A DNA stretch of 64,000 bases, taken from the NCBI RefSeq assembly GCF_902459645.1, contig NZ_CABPSK010000002.1:434001-498000 (forward strand), written 5' to 3'. Shown piece by piece: positions 1 to 8,757 of the stretch (positions within the stretch are counted from its first letter, which is position 1; each line of letters begins with the position of its first letter). Both the position numbers and the translations under genes were made by a program. Source of the DNA: Pandoraea pneumonica (GTDB lineage: Bacteria; Pseudomonadota; Gammaproteobacteria; Burkholderiales; Burkholderiaceae). Under the pieces are notes generated by a model. It was given only the letters and a program-made list of their open reading frames with translations. It made no database searches and was not told the DNA's origin.

Positions 1-708
1 TTTGCCGGGCCTGCCGAAGGTGGGGCGCTGACGTCCAATGGGTTGGCGTCGACCGGCCACGTGCAAGCGTTCTCTTTCCGAGTAGCGGGGCCGGTGCGAG
101 ATGTGACGTCGACCCTCGCCGGGGCGTCGCCACTTACGGGCACACTGGCCACCTTCAACGCCCAGTCGCCTGCGGGCATGTTCGATGCCGTGGCGCAGCG
201 GCGTGTGCATGCTGTCCAGGTGACGGCGACGGTCCCGGGGCGGCCGCTGGTGCCCGCCAATCGGCCAGCGCCGCTGATGCCGACGCCACCCGTGCCCAAC
301 GCCACGACGACGCAGGGCACGCGCGCCCCGGCACCCACGCCCCGGCCCGAGCCGTCCGACATCACAAAACAATTGAAAGAAGCGCGAGCCTTCGCCGACG
401 CAGGCGATTTCACGCGCGCGATCGCATTGTGCAGAACTGTCCTCGCGACCGATCGTGCCAATGCGCAGGCGGAATATCTGCTCGGCTTGGTGGAAGACGC
501 ACGCGGCGATGCACAGCAAGCCCTCGTGCATTACCGTCGCGCGCTTTATCTCGACCCGGGGCATTACGAAGCGCTCGTGCACTGCGCGGCGCAGCTAGAG
601 GCACGCGGCGACGCGGCTGGCGCGCGCCGTCTGCGCGAGCGGGCCGAACGCGCTGAACGGACTGAAAGCACGTCCGACGACCATCGCCATGGGGCCAGAC
701 ATCGATGA
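1..708 (+). CDS. wspC: WspC-type CheR methyltransferase, C-terminal part (5' end outside window)
   Basis: The frame is open from base 1, so the start lies upstream. The visible ~235 residues hold no methyltransferase core. They are a Pro/Ala/Thr-rich linker followed by tetratricopeptide repeats (around 420-620, including AEYLLGLVEDARGD and ALYLDPGHYEALV). WspC is the CheR-like enzyme that methylates the receptor WspA with S-adenosylmethionine, and a C-terminal TPR extension is typical of it. The stop overlaps the next start as ATGA, and the following genes are wspD, wspE, wspF and wspR in canonical order. The identification rests mainly on that order plus the TPR tail. Confidence 0.85.
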   Translation, partial: FAGPAEGGALTSNGLASTGHVQAFSFRVAGPVRDVTSTLAGASPLTGTLATFNAQSPAGMFDAVAQRRVHAVQVTATVPGRPLVPANRPAPLMPTPPVPNATTTQGTRAPAPTPRPEPSDITKQLKEARAFADAGDFTRAIALCRTVLATDRANAQAEYLLGLVEDARGDAQQALVHYRRALYLDPGHYEALVHCAAQLEARGDAAGARRLRERAERAERTESTSDDHRHGARHR

Positions 709-1310
709 CCGACATGACGAACACACCGAAGCGCGATGGCGCGTTGCACCGGCAAGCGGCCGAGTTGCTCGACCGGCTGCCGGTCGTGCCCGCCGACCCG
801 GCACCGTGGCGTGCCGCAACGCAGAGCGAAGCGACCACACGCGGGGCGGCGCTCCTGCTGTTCCGTCTCGCCGACGAATGGCTGGCGCTGCCCGCGTCGG
901 TCATTGAGGAAGTCTCGCCGATGCGAGCGTGGCACACGGTGCCCGGCCATCGCCAGCGTGCGTTGCTCGGGTTGGTGAATCTGCGCGGCGCGCTCGTGCC
1001 GTGCGTGTCGCTGGGCGAATTGCTCGGCGTGCAGCCTGCGGCCCCGGTGATGGCGACGCCATCGAATACGTGGCGCACCGGCATGGCACGGCTGCTGGCG
1101 ATGCGCCATGGTTCGCATCTGAGCGCGTTTCCGGTCACGGAAGTGCACGGCACCGTGACGCCCGCGAGCAGTGCGCTGGGCACGGTGCCCGCGACGGCAC
1201 TCGGCGCGTCGGACGGTTTTGCTCACGCGGTGCTGCACTGGCGCGAGCGTGTGGTTGGCGTGCTAGACCCGGCACGCGTGGGCGCGGCGTTCGACAGGAG
1301 CCTCGCATGA
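705..1310 (+). CDS. wspD: WspD, CheW-type coupling protein
   Basis: This 201-residue protein has a CheW fold from about residue 47 to the end. The segment LLLFRLADEWLALPASVIEE is a typical first strand pair, and LLGLVNLRGALVPCVSLGEL is the characteristic CheW centre. WspD is one of two CheW-like adaptors (with WspB) that link the membrane receptor WspA to the kinase WspE in the cytoplasm. The ATG at 705 overlaps the upstream stop by four bases, and its own stop overlaps wspE in the same way, so translation is probably coupled. Assignment as WspD rather than WspB follows from its place between wspC and wspE. Confidence 0.9.
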   Translation: MTDMTNTPKRDGALHRQAAELLDRLPVVPADPAPWRAATQSEATTRGAALLLFRLADEWLALPASVIEEVSPMRAWHTVPGHRQRALLGLVNLRGALVPCVSLGELLGVQPAAPVMATPSNTWRTGMARLLAMRHGSHLSAFPVTEVHGTVTPASSALGTVPATALGASDGFAHAVLHWRERVVGVLDPARVGAAFDRSLA

Positions 1311-3682
1311 GCGACGAACTCCATAACGCCTCGTTGCTCGACCTGTTCCGCATGGAGACGGAAACGCAGGCGCAGGTGCTCGGTGACGGCCTGCTGGCGC
1401 TGGAACGCGCACCCACCGATGCCACGCAACTGGAAGCCTGCATGCGCGCTGCGCACTCGCTCAAGGGCGCGGCGCGAATCGTGGGGGTCGACGCTGGGGT
1501 GGCCCTGGCTCACGTGCTGGAAGACGCGTTTGTCGCGGCACAACGCGGCACGCTCAAGCTCGATGGCGCGTATATCGACCGCTTGTTGCAGGGCGTGGAT
1601 TTGCTCATGCGCATGGCGCACCCGCCGGGTGGCGACATGGGCTGGGCGCAGGGCGCAGGAAAAGCGGAAATCGACGCGTTCGTGAGCGCGCTGACGTCGC
1701 AACTCGCCGAGTTGCCGGAGTTGCCAGAGAAGGCGGCGCAAGCTGACGCCGAAGCGTTCGACTATGCGAGCTACGGAATGTCGACCTCCGACGCCGAGCC
1801 GTTGCCGCCCGCGCTCGCTTCGTTGAGTTCGCCTATCGAGTCACACAGCCCTGACGAACTCGCCGTGTTGCACGGCACCCACGATGCCGATGAGCGTCAC
1901 GACCCTGCCGACGGCGACAGTGCCTCCCGTGCGCTGCGTGTTTCCGCCGACACCCTGAACCGCCTGCTGCGGTTGTCGAGTGAAGCGCTCGTCGCGTCGC
2001 GCTGGTCGCAGCCGTTCGCGCAATCGTTGCAGCGGCTCAAGCGTCATCAGCATGAGGCGGGCGAAGCGCTCGATCGCATGAGCACGGCCATGACGCACGC
2101 CGTCAGCAACGACGAAGACCGTCAGACGCTGCTCAGTGCGCTGGCCGATTTGCGTCGCGCGCTGGGCGTCGGCAGTCAACTGCTTGGCGAACAACTTCAC
2201 GAACTCGATCAGTTCGATCGCCGTTCGACGCAACTCTCGCAACGGCTTTACGACGAAGCCCTCGCCTGCCGTATGCGCCCGCTCGGCGACCGGCTGGGCG
2301 GCTTCGCGCGCATGGTGCGCGACCTCGGCCGCTCGCTGGGCAAACCGGCACAACTCGATATTCGCGGCGCCGACACGCAAGTCGATCGCGACATTCTCGA
2401 TCAACTCGAAGCGCCGCTCGGCCATCTGCTGCGCAACGCCGTCGACCACGGGCTTGAGAGCCCCGCGCAACGTCTCGCCGCGGGCAAACCGGCGCAAGGC
2501 ACGATTACGTTGAGCGCACGCCACAGCGCCGGTCTGCTGCTGGTGAGTGTTGCCGACGATGGCGCGGGCATCGATCTTGAACGCGTGCGCAACGCGGTCG
2601 TCGCGCGCGGGCTGGTGACGATGGAAACGGCGCAGCGGCTCGACGACAACGAACTGCTCGAATTCCTGATGCTGCCCGGCTTTACGCTGCGCGAGACAGT
2701 CACCGACGTCTCGGGGCGCGGGGTGGGGCTCGATGCGGTGCGTGCGATGGTCGCGGCCGTGCGTGGCACGGTGCGCATTGAACACTCACCGGGGCGCGGC
2801 ACCAAGTTCGTCTTGCAACTGCCGCTCACGCTGTCGGTTGTGCGCAGTCTGCTCGTGGAGATTGGCGGCGAGCCGTATGCCTTGCCGTTGGCGAGCCTGT
2901 CGCGCACGCTGGCCCTCGCGCCGGAACACATCGAAATGCTCGAAGGGCGTCCGCATTTCACGCTCGATGGCCGCCAGATCGGCGTGGTGAGCGCGCGTCA
3001 GGTGCTGTACGGCAGCGAGCCGGTGGCTGCTCCCGGCGCACAACCGGTGGTGGTGATTGGCGACGGCGAAGCGCGTTATGGGCTGGCCGTCGACAAATTC
3101 CTCGGCGAGCGCATGCTCGTGGTGCAGCCGCTCGACGCCCGTCTCGGTAAGCTGCCGAACATTGCGGCCGGTGCGCTGGCGGAAGACGGCACGCCGTTGC
3201 TCATCATCGACCCAGCAGACTTGCTGCGCTCGATCGCCAAGGCGGTCGAGACTGGCTCGCTAGAACGCCTGCCGACGCGTGCGGTGCAGGCGGGCGTCGC
3301 CGCACGCAAACGCGTGTTGGTGGTCGACGATTCCTTGACCGTGCGCGAACTCGAACGCAAACTGCTGGCCGCGCGCGGCTACGACGTGAGTGTGGCCGTC
3401 GACGGCATGGACGGCTGGAATGCGGTGCGCAGCGAGACGTTCGACATGGTGATTACCGATGTCGATATGCCGCGCATGGACGGTATCGAACTCGTCACGC
3501 TGATTAAGCGCGACGCGCGCACCGCCGACCTGCCGGTGATGATCGTTTCATATAAAGATCGCGAGGAGGATCGCCAGCGCGGGCTCGATGCCGGCGCGGA
3601 TTACTATCTCGCGAAAGGCAGTTTCCACGACGACGCGCTCCTGCGTGCGGTGGTGGATCTCATCGGGGAGGCGCAGTCATGA
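1307..3682 (+). CDS. wspE: WspE, hybrid CheA-type histidine kinase with receiver domain
   Basis: This 791-residue protein has an N-terminal HPt domain with phospho-accepting His near residue 50 (RAAHSLKGAARIVG). A dimerisation region and a HATPase domain follow (N box LLRNAVDHGLES, G boxes DDGAGID and GRGVGLDAVR). A CheW-like domain and a C-terminal receiver (VLVVDDSLTVRE, acceptor Asp in VITDVDMPRMDG) complete it. It autophosphorylates when WspA is activated and passes phosphate to WspR and WspF. Reading the same frame further upstream would give a longer protein, but the ATG at 1307 overlaps the wspD stop as ATGA and starts directly before the HPt domain. All catalytic motifs are intact. 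Confidence 0.93.
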   Translation: MSDELHNASLLDLFRMETETQAQVLGDGLLALERAPTDATQLEACMRAAHSLKGAARIVGVDAGVALAHVLEDAFVAAQRGTLKLDGAYIDRLLQGVDLLMRMAHPPGGDMGWAQGAGKAEIDAFVSALTSQLAELPELPEKAAQADAEAFDYASYGMSTSDAEPLPPALASLSSPIESHSPDELAVLHGTHDADERHDPADGDSASRALRVSADTLNRLLRLSSEALVASRWSQPFAQSLQRLKRHQHEAGEALDRMSTAMTHAVSNDEDRQTLLSALADLRRALGVGSQLLGEQLHELDQFDRRSTQLSQRLYDEALACRMRPLGDRLGGFARMVRDLGRSLGKPAQLDIRGADTQVDRDILDQLEAPLGHLLRNAVDHGLESPAQRLAAGKPAQGTITLSARHSAGLLLVSVADDGAGIDLERVRNAVVARGLVTMETAQRLDDNELLEFLMLPGFTLRETVTDVSGRGVGLDAVRAMVAAVRGTVRIEHSPGRGTKFVLQLPLTLSVVRSLLVEIGGEPYALPLASLSRTLALAPEHIEMLEGRPHFTLDGRQIGVVSARQVLYGSEPVAAPGAQPVVVIGDGEARYGLAVDKFLGERMLVVQPLDARLGKLPNIAAGALAEDGTPLLIIDPADLLRSIAKAVETGSLERLPTRAVQAGVAARKRVLVVDDSLTVRELERKLLAARGYDVSVAVDGMDGWNAVRSETFDMVITDVDMPRMDGIELVTLIKRDARTADLPVMIVSYKDREEDRQRGLDAGADYYLAKGSFHDDALLRAVVDLIGEAQS

Positions 3683-4686
3683 AGATCGGGATCGTGAACG
3701 ATTCGATCATTGCTGTGGAAGCGCTACGCCGCACGCTCGCGCAGCGTCCGGGGCTCGACGTGGCTTGGGTGGCATACGACGGCGCACAGGCGGTATCGAT
3801 GTGCTCGCCGGTGCCTCCCGATCTCGTGCTGATGGATCTGGTGATGCCGGTCATGGACGGGGTGGCCGCGACGCGCGAAATCATGCGCCGCACGCCGTGC
3901 CCGATTCTGATCGTGACCTCCGACGTGGGCCATCACGCCAGTCTGGTCTTCGACGCGATGGGTGCGGGGGCGGTCGATGCGGTCGACACGCCGGTGTTAG
4001 GCGGCTCGGAGCTCGCCCGCCCGGCATCCTCGCTGCTCGCCAAGATCGACGCGGTCGCGGCGCAACAGGCCGACGCGGTCGTGCCCGTGCCGCCCGTGGT
4101 GCCGCAGGCGACGCCGCGCACCGATGCGCTCATCGCCATCGGCGCTTCGGCAGGTGGACCGGCGGCGCTCGCAACTTTGCTGGGCCGCTTGCCTGCGAAT
4201 TTCGCGGCGGGCGTGATCGTCGTGCAGCACGTCGACGATGCGTTTGCGCCGGGCATGGCGGCATGGCTCGATCAGCAGACGCCGCTCACGGTGCGGCTCG
4301 CGCAGGCGGGCGATCGCCCGGTGGCGGGTGAAGTGTTGCTCGCGGGCGGTAACCGGCATCTGCGGTTGGACGCGAGCGGACGATGCTCGTATTCCGACGA
4401 GCCGAAGAGCGCGGTGTACCGGCCTTCGATCGATGTATTTCTGCAAAGCGTGGCCGAATGCTGGCGCGCCCGCGCCGTGGGCGTGCTGCTGACCGGCATG
4501 GGACGCGACGGCGCGGCCGGGCTGGGCGCCATGCGCACGCGCGGGTTCATCACCATTGCGCAGGACCGTGCAACGAGTGCGGTGTATGGCATGCCCAAAG
4601 CGGCGGCGGAGGCTGGCGCGGCATCCGAAATCTTGCCGCTTACGACAATCGCGCCGCAATTGATTACGCTGTTTGGCACCGTTTGA
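3679..4686 (+). CDS. wspF: WspF, CheB-type protein-glutamate methylesterase
   Basis: This 335-residue protein has a receiver domain (residues 1-120) and a CheB methylesterase domain (about 150-335). The receiver starts IGIVNDS, where Asn replaces one Asp of the usual acidic pair, as I recall for other WspF proteins; the acceptor Asp lies in LVLMDLVMPVMDG. The catalytic Ser (IGASAGGPAAL), His (VVQHVDDAF) and Asp (LLTGMGRDGAAG) are all visible. WspF demethylates WspA and resets the pathway; its loss in pseudomonads locks WspR on and gives wrinkly colonies. It overlaps wspE by four bases. I see no frameshift, so the adaptation branch should be functional here. Confidence 0.92.
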   Translation: MKIGIVNDSIIAVEALRRTLAQRPGLDVAWVAYDGAQAVSMCSPVPPDLVLMDLVMPVMDGVAATREIMRRTPCPILIVTSDVGHHASLVFDAMGAGAVDAVDTPVLGGSELARPASSLLAKIDAVAAQQADAVVPVPPVVPQATPRTDALIAIGASAGGPAALATLLGRLPANFAAGVIVVQHVDDAFAPGMAAWLDQQTPLTVRLAQAGDRPVAGEVLLAGGNRHLRLDASGRCSYSDEPKSAVYRPSIDVFLQSVAECWRARAVGVLLTGMGRDGAAGLGAMRTRGFITIAQDRATSAVYGMPKAAAEAGAASEILPLTTIAPQLITLFGTV

Positions 4687-4699
4687 CAGGACGCACACC

Positions 4700-5746
4700 A
4701 TGACGACAACCCCACGCCAACCCACGCCGCCGGCCGCTTTGCCGACCGGCACCGAGAGCAGCCTCAACGATTCGTCGGCCATGGTGTTGCTCGTCGACGA
4801 TCAGGCGATGGTCGGCGAAGCGATCCGGCGGGCGCTGGCGGGCGAGGCGAACATCGACTTCCACTACTGCTCGAATCCCGAAGAAGCGTTGCGCGTGGCC
4901 GAACAGACCCGCCCAACGGTAATTCTTCAGGACTTGGTGATGCCGGGCACCGACGGCCTGTCGCTCGTGCGGCAGTACCGCGCAAGCCCGCTCACCCGCG
5001 ACATCCCGATCATCGTGCTCTCGACGAAGGAAGAGTCGACGATCAAGCGTGAAGCTTTCGCGGCGGGCGCGAACGACTATCTGGTGAAGCTGCCCGACAC
5101 CATCGAACTGGTTGCCCGCCTGCGTTATCACTCGCGCTCGTACATGAACCTGCTGCAACGCGACGAGGCGTATCGTGCGCTGCGCGAGAGTCAGCAGCAG
5201 TTGCTCGAGACGAATCTGGAATTGCAGCGGCTCACGCATTCCGATGGCCTGACGGGGCTCGCGAATCGCCGCTATTTCGACGAGTACTTCGGCGCGGAAT
5301 GGCGTCGTGCGTTGCGCGAGCAGCGCGAACTGGCGCTGTTGATGATCGACGTCGACAACTTCAAGATCTATAACGACACGTACGGCCATATTGCTGGCGA
5401 CGACGTGCTGCGCCGTGTGGCGCAGACGCTGGCCGATGCGGCGACGCGCCCCGCCGATTTGGCGGCGCGTTTCGGTGGCGAAGAGTTCGTGATGGTGTTG
5501 CCGAATACGTCGTCGGCTGGTGCGGCGATCATTGCCGAGAAGGTGCGTGCGCAGATCGATGCGATGGCGATCCCGCATGTCGGGTCGGCAAACGGGCGCA
5601 ACGTGACGATCAGTCTGGGCGGTGCGGCGCTGGTGCCGCGCACGCACATGGCGTCGACTTCGCTCATCGAGTCGGCGGATTTGGCGCTGTATCGCGCCAA
5701 GCAACAGGGCAAGAATCGCGTGGAGATGCAGCCGGGCGTCTCATGA
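4700..5746 (+). CDS. wspR: WspR, response-regulator diguanylate cyclase
   Basis: This 348-residue protein has a receiver domain (about 28-150; acceptor Asp near 78 in VILQDLVMPGTDG), a helical linker and a GGDEF domain. The active site is GGEEF at about 259-263. An RxxD inhibitory site (RPAD, 250-253) sits five residues upstream, so product inhibition by c-di-GMP is expected. Phosphorylation by WspE drives assembly and c-di-GMP synthesis, which favours biofilm. The ATG at 4700 follows a GACAGGA ribosome site; an in-frame extension upstream to 4673 would run into the end of wspF and is less likely. This is the last gene of the operon. Confidence 0.93.
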   Translation: MTTTPRQPTPPAALPTGTESSLNDSSAMVLLVDDQAMVGEAIRRALAGEANIDFHYCSNPEEALRVAEQTRPTVILQDLVMPGTDGLSLVRQYRASPLTRDIPIIVLSTKEESTIKREAFAAGANDYLVKLPDTIELVARLRYHSRSYMNLLQRDEAYRALRESQQQLLETNLELQRLTHSDGLTGLANRRYFDEYFGAEWRRALREQRELALLMIDVDNFKIYNDTYGHIAGDDVLRRVAQTLADAATRPADLAARFGGEEFVMVLPNTSSAGAAIIAEKVRAQIDAMAIPHVGSANGRNVTISLGGAALVPRTHMASTSLIESADLALYRAKQQGKNRVEMQPGVS

Positions 5747-5778
5747 TGCGTTAGCCCGAATCGGCGTGAGGAGGTGGC

Positions 5779-6516
5779 ATGACCTTCGAGCTGTTCTATT
5801 GGCCGGGTTTGCAGGGGCGCGGCGAGTTTGTGCGGCTGGCTTTTGAGGCGACCGGCACGCCGTTCGTGGAAATCGTGCAGGGCGATGCGCCCGGGCAGGG
5901 CATGGACGGCATGCTGCACACGATGGACGATGCCGCATGCGCCGATCCGCCGTTTGCGCCGCCGTTCTTGCGTGTGGGCGATGAGTTGATCGGCCAGACG
6001 GCCAATATCCTCGCGTATCTCGGGCCGGTGCTAGGCCTCGTCGGCGAGTCGCCCCGCACGCGGCGGTTCGTGAATCAGTTGCAACTCACCCTGGCCGATC
6101 TCGTCGCGGAAGTGCACGACGGCCATCACCCCATCGCCAGTCGGCTGTACTACAGCAATCAGCGCACCGAGGCGCGCAAGCGCACCGCCGACCTGATCGA
6201 CTACCGGTTACCCAAGTTCTTCGATTATTTCGAACGCGTGCTGGCCAACAATCCGCATCGCAGCGGATGGCTCAGCGAACAGGCGATGTCGTACGCCGAT
6301 CTCTCGTTGTTTCAAGTGATTGCCGGGCTGAACTACGCGTTCCCGCGCGCCATGGCGGGTTTTGCGAAGGTGTATCCGCGCTGTCAGACGGTGCACGACG
6401 GGGTGGCGCGGCAGCCGCGTATCGCGGCGTATCTCAAGTCGCCGCGCCGCGTCGCGTTCAATACGACGGGCATCTTCCGGTATTACAAGGAATTGGATCG
6501 CGAGTCGCCGTTCTGA
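5779..6516 (+). CDS. Glutathione S-transferase family protein
   Basis: This 245-residue protein starts with a thioredoxin-like GST domain (ELFYWPGLQGRGEFVRLAFE, then PPFLRVGDELIGQTANILAYL, the glutathione-binding segment) and has a helical C-terminal GST domain. The start follows a strong ribosome site (GAGGAGGTGGC). Such enzymes conjugate glutathione to electrophiles or reduce peroxides; the substrate cannot be read from the sequence. It lies 32 bp after wspR on the same strand, so read-through is possible, but no functional link to Wsp signalling is known to me. It converges on the acetyltransferase gene with only 9 bp between them. Confidence 0.85.
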   Translation: MTFELFYWPGLQGRGEFVRLAFEATGTPFVEIVQGDAPGQGMDGMLHTMDDAACADPPFAPPFLRVGDELIGQTANILAYLGPVLGLVGESPRTRRFVNQLQLTLADLVAEVHDGHHPIASRLYYSNQRTEARKRTADLIDYRLPKFFDYFERVLANNPHRSGWLSEQAMSYADLSLFQVIAGLNYAFPRAMAGFAKVYPRCQTVHDGVARQPRIAAYLKSPRRVAFNTTGIFRYYKELDRESPF

Positions 6517-6525
6517 CGTTGGGGA

Positions 6526-7134
6526 TTAGTCGGGCAACGTCGCGTCGCCTGCGCCCAGCGGGCGTTGCATGAGGACGGTGTCGACCCAGCGGCCGAACTT
6601 GAAGCCGACGGACGTGAGCACGCCCGCTTGCACGAAGCCGCACGATGCATGAAGGCCAATCGACGCCGCGTTACCGCTGTCGCCCACATTGGCAATCAGT
6701 TGCCGCCACGGGCCGCCTTCGCAGCGCGCGATGAGCGCGAGCAGGAGCGCGCGGCCAACGCCTTGCCCAATGGCGTCGGGCGCTAGATACACCGAGTCTT
6801 CGAGTGTGAAGCGATACGCCGAGCGCGGGCGGTAGTGCGTGGCGTACGCGTAGCCGAGCACGTTGCCGTCGCGCTCCGCCACCAGATACGGCAACCCCGC
6901 ATCGATCACCTTCGCGCAACGCGCGCGCATCTCCGCCTGACCCGGGGGCACCTCTTCGAACGACGCCGAGCCGTGCAGCACGTGGTGGGTATAGATCGCC
7001 GTGATGGCAGGCAGGTCGTCGTCGCGCACGGGGCGAACGACACAAGCGGCGGCGCCCGATTTAGCGGGCGTAGGCACGGGAGCGGACGGCATAGCGAGAA
7101 ACATACGAACGATCGGTGACAAAAGCGCGGGCAT
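6526..7134 (-). CDS. GNAT-family N-acetyltransferase, phosphinothricin acetyltransferase-like
   Basis: The 202-residue product has the opening of the phosphinothricin/methionine-sulfoximine acetyltransferase group (VRPVRDDDLPAITAIYTHHV, then GSASFEEVPP). The acetyl-CoA-binding motif is IGQGVGRALLLALIARCE. Close relatives acetylate glufosinate, methionine sulfoximine or related amino acids, but this group is often annotated too specifically, so the substrate is open. About 30 residues precede the domain; ATGs at 7104 and 7092 are alternative starts. It is monocistronic and converges on the GST gene. Confidence 0.8.
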   Translation of the reverse strand: MPALLSPIVRMFLAMPSAPVPTPAKSGAAACVVRPVRDDDLPAITAIYTHHVLHGSASFEEVPPGQAEMRARCAKVIDAGLPYLVAERDGNVLGYAYATHYRPRSAYRFTLEDSVYLAPDAIGQGVGRALLLALIARCEGGPWRQLIANVGDSGNAASIGLHASCGFVQAGVLTSVGFKFGRWVDTVLMQRPLGAGDATLPD

Positions 7135-7253
7135 TCAGGGCGGGCAGGTAGGAAAGCCATACCCGCCCGAGACATTGCCGCAGTGTGCGCCGCCCCTGTC
7201 CATAAGAAAAGCTTGTGATGGTTATGACGTGCATAAGCATCACTTTGAGATCG

Positions 7254-8687
7254 CTAAGCGTGCCCGGTGGGGGCCGCATCTGTGGAATCGGCGGGCTTAG
7301 CCGTGTCGCTGCCCGGTGCGGCGTCGCGCGCGGGTTCAGCGTTCATGGCGTCGAGCCGCTGGCGCACGAACCCGATGTGCTCGCGCAGCACGTAGAACTG
7401 ATCGGCATAGGCGAGTGGAATCTTCAGCCGGTTCACGGCGGCTTCGATGGCGTCGAGCCGGTGACGCAGGCTCTTGTACTCGACGTGCGCATCGTCGGCC
7501 AGTGCCTCGCGCTCCAGCGCAATGAGGCCGCCGTACCAGCGATACAACCTCGATTTCACGCGCCAACTGTAGAGCGACGGCACCAGCCGGAACGCCGGAA
7601 TCAGCACCACGATAATCGGCACGAGCAGCACGACGATGCGGTCGGCGAGGCTCGCTATCCAGAACGGCAGATGCCGGTACAGAAAGCCCTTACCTGACTT
7701 GTAGTAACGCGCGGCATCGTCGGAGAGCGGAAACTCATGCACTTGCGACGATGGGAATTCGTCGGCACGTTGCAGCACGCTCGCTTTGCCGTGCACTTCG
7801 CGTGCGGCTTCGATAAGCAGATCGGAGAGTGCCGGGTGCAGGCTGTCGCGCGCCACGAGTTCGACGGTCGGGCTGATGACGTGCACCGGTTGCGCGGGCA
7901 AATTCTTGCCGAGATCGAACACGCCGCGTGGCAGCGTCAACTGGTTCAAATACGTGAAGCGGCGCGTGTACGCGTCGGCTTGCGCGAAGTCCATCAGCCG
8001 CACACCAGGCGTGCGAATCAGCTTGCCCATGGTCGGGCCGGTGGCCGTATCGCCCGAGAGCATGGCCGCATCGACGCGGCCATCGATCAGGGCTTGTGCG
8101 GCCTCTTGCCCGTCGTACGACGTTAGGTCGGTGGGGCCGCCCGGCTCGATGCCGTTGGCTTTGAGCAGTGCGAGGGCGAGGGCGCGCGCGCCGCTGCCTT
8201 CGCGGCCGATGGCGATGCGCTTGCCGGTGAAGTCGGAGAGTTTGCTAACGCGCGGGCCGCGATAAAACACGGAAATCGGCGCGTAGAACACGCTGCCGAG
8301 CGAGACGAGGCCGTCGGTATCGAGTCCGCCCGAGACGCCGCCTTGCACGAGACCCAGATCGACGTTCTGCTTGCCATCTGCCAGACGCTCCACGTTCTGA
8401 CGCGAGCCTTCCGAGGCCAGCACGTTGAGCGTGATGTCGTTGCGGGCAAGGATTGTCTTGTAACGCTGCGCGGCATTCCAGAAGGAACTGCCTTCGGGGC
8501 CGGCGCTGATGGTGATGGTGCGCGGCGGTGCGGGCTGGACGAGCCAGACGGCCAGCCAGATCGCGGCAATCGCAACCAGCACGACCGGGCCGAAGGAGAC
8601 GGCGAGGTCGCGCCATGAAATCGCCACGAAGCGCGCACGCAGTCGTTTGTGGGCCGGGCCCGGTTGTTGGTTCTCGTCGGTCGTCAT
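7254..8687 (-). CDS. Membrane-anchored TAXI-family TRAP-type solute-binding protein
   Basis: The protein is about 477 residues from the ATG at 8687 (in-frame ATG at 8729 would add 14). One N-terminal membrane segment (VSFGPVVLVAIAAIWLAVWL) is followed by a TAXI-type binding domain (TITISAGPEGSSFWNAAQRY; GREGSGARALALALLKANGI). A second membrane segment (RIVVLLVPIIVVLIPAFRLV) and a cytoplasmic helical tail complete it. TAXI proteins normally deliver small acids or glutamate to a DctQM-type TRAP permease. No permease gene is present within at least 4 kb on either side, and the protein is anchored at both ends rather than freely periplasmic. It may act as a sensor or partner a distant permease. 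Confidence 0.8.
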   Translation of the reverse strand: MTTDENQQPGPAHKRLRARFVAISWRDLAVSFGPVVLVAIAAIWLAVWLVQPAPPRTITISAGPEGSSFWNAAQRYKTILARNDITLNVLASEGSRQNVERLADGKQNVDLGLVQGGVSGGLDTDGLVSLGSVFYAPISVFYRGPRVSKLSDFTGKRIAIGREGSGARALALALLKANGIEPGGPTDLTSYDGQEAAQALIDGRVDAAMLSGDTATGPTMGKLIRTPGVRLMDFAQADAYTRRFTYLNQLTLPRGVFDLGKNLPAQPVHVISPTVELVARDSLHPALSDLLIEAAREVHGKASVLQRADEFPSSQVHEFPLSDDAARYYKSGKGFLYRHLPFWIASLADRIVVLLVPIIVVLIPAFRLVPSLYSWRVKSRLYRWYGGLIALEREALADDAHVEYKSLRHRLDAIEAAVNRLKIPLAYADQFYVLREHIGFVRQRLDAMNAEPARDAAPGSDTAKPADSTDAAPTGHA

Positions 8688-8757
8688 CGGCAGGCAGGGA
8701 TATCCAACATTCGGCCGATGATACGCCATCTGCGGATAGGGACTGCCGCGCTTCCCA

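Noticed and set aside
1841-2785. Long open frame of 314 codons antisense to wspE
   Set aside because: Arg/His/Ala-rich product typical of antisense shadow frames in GC-rich genes; no domain and wspE is certain.
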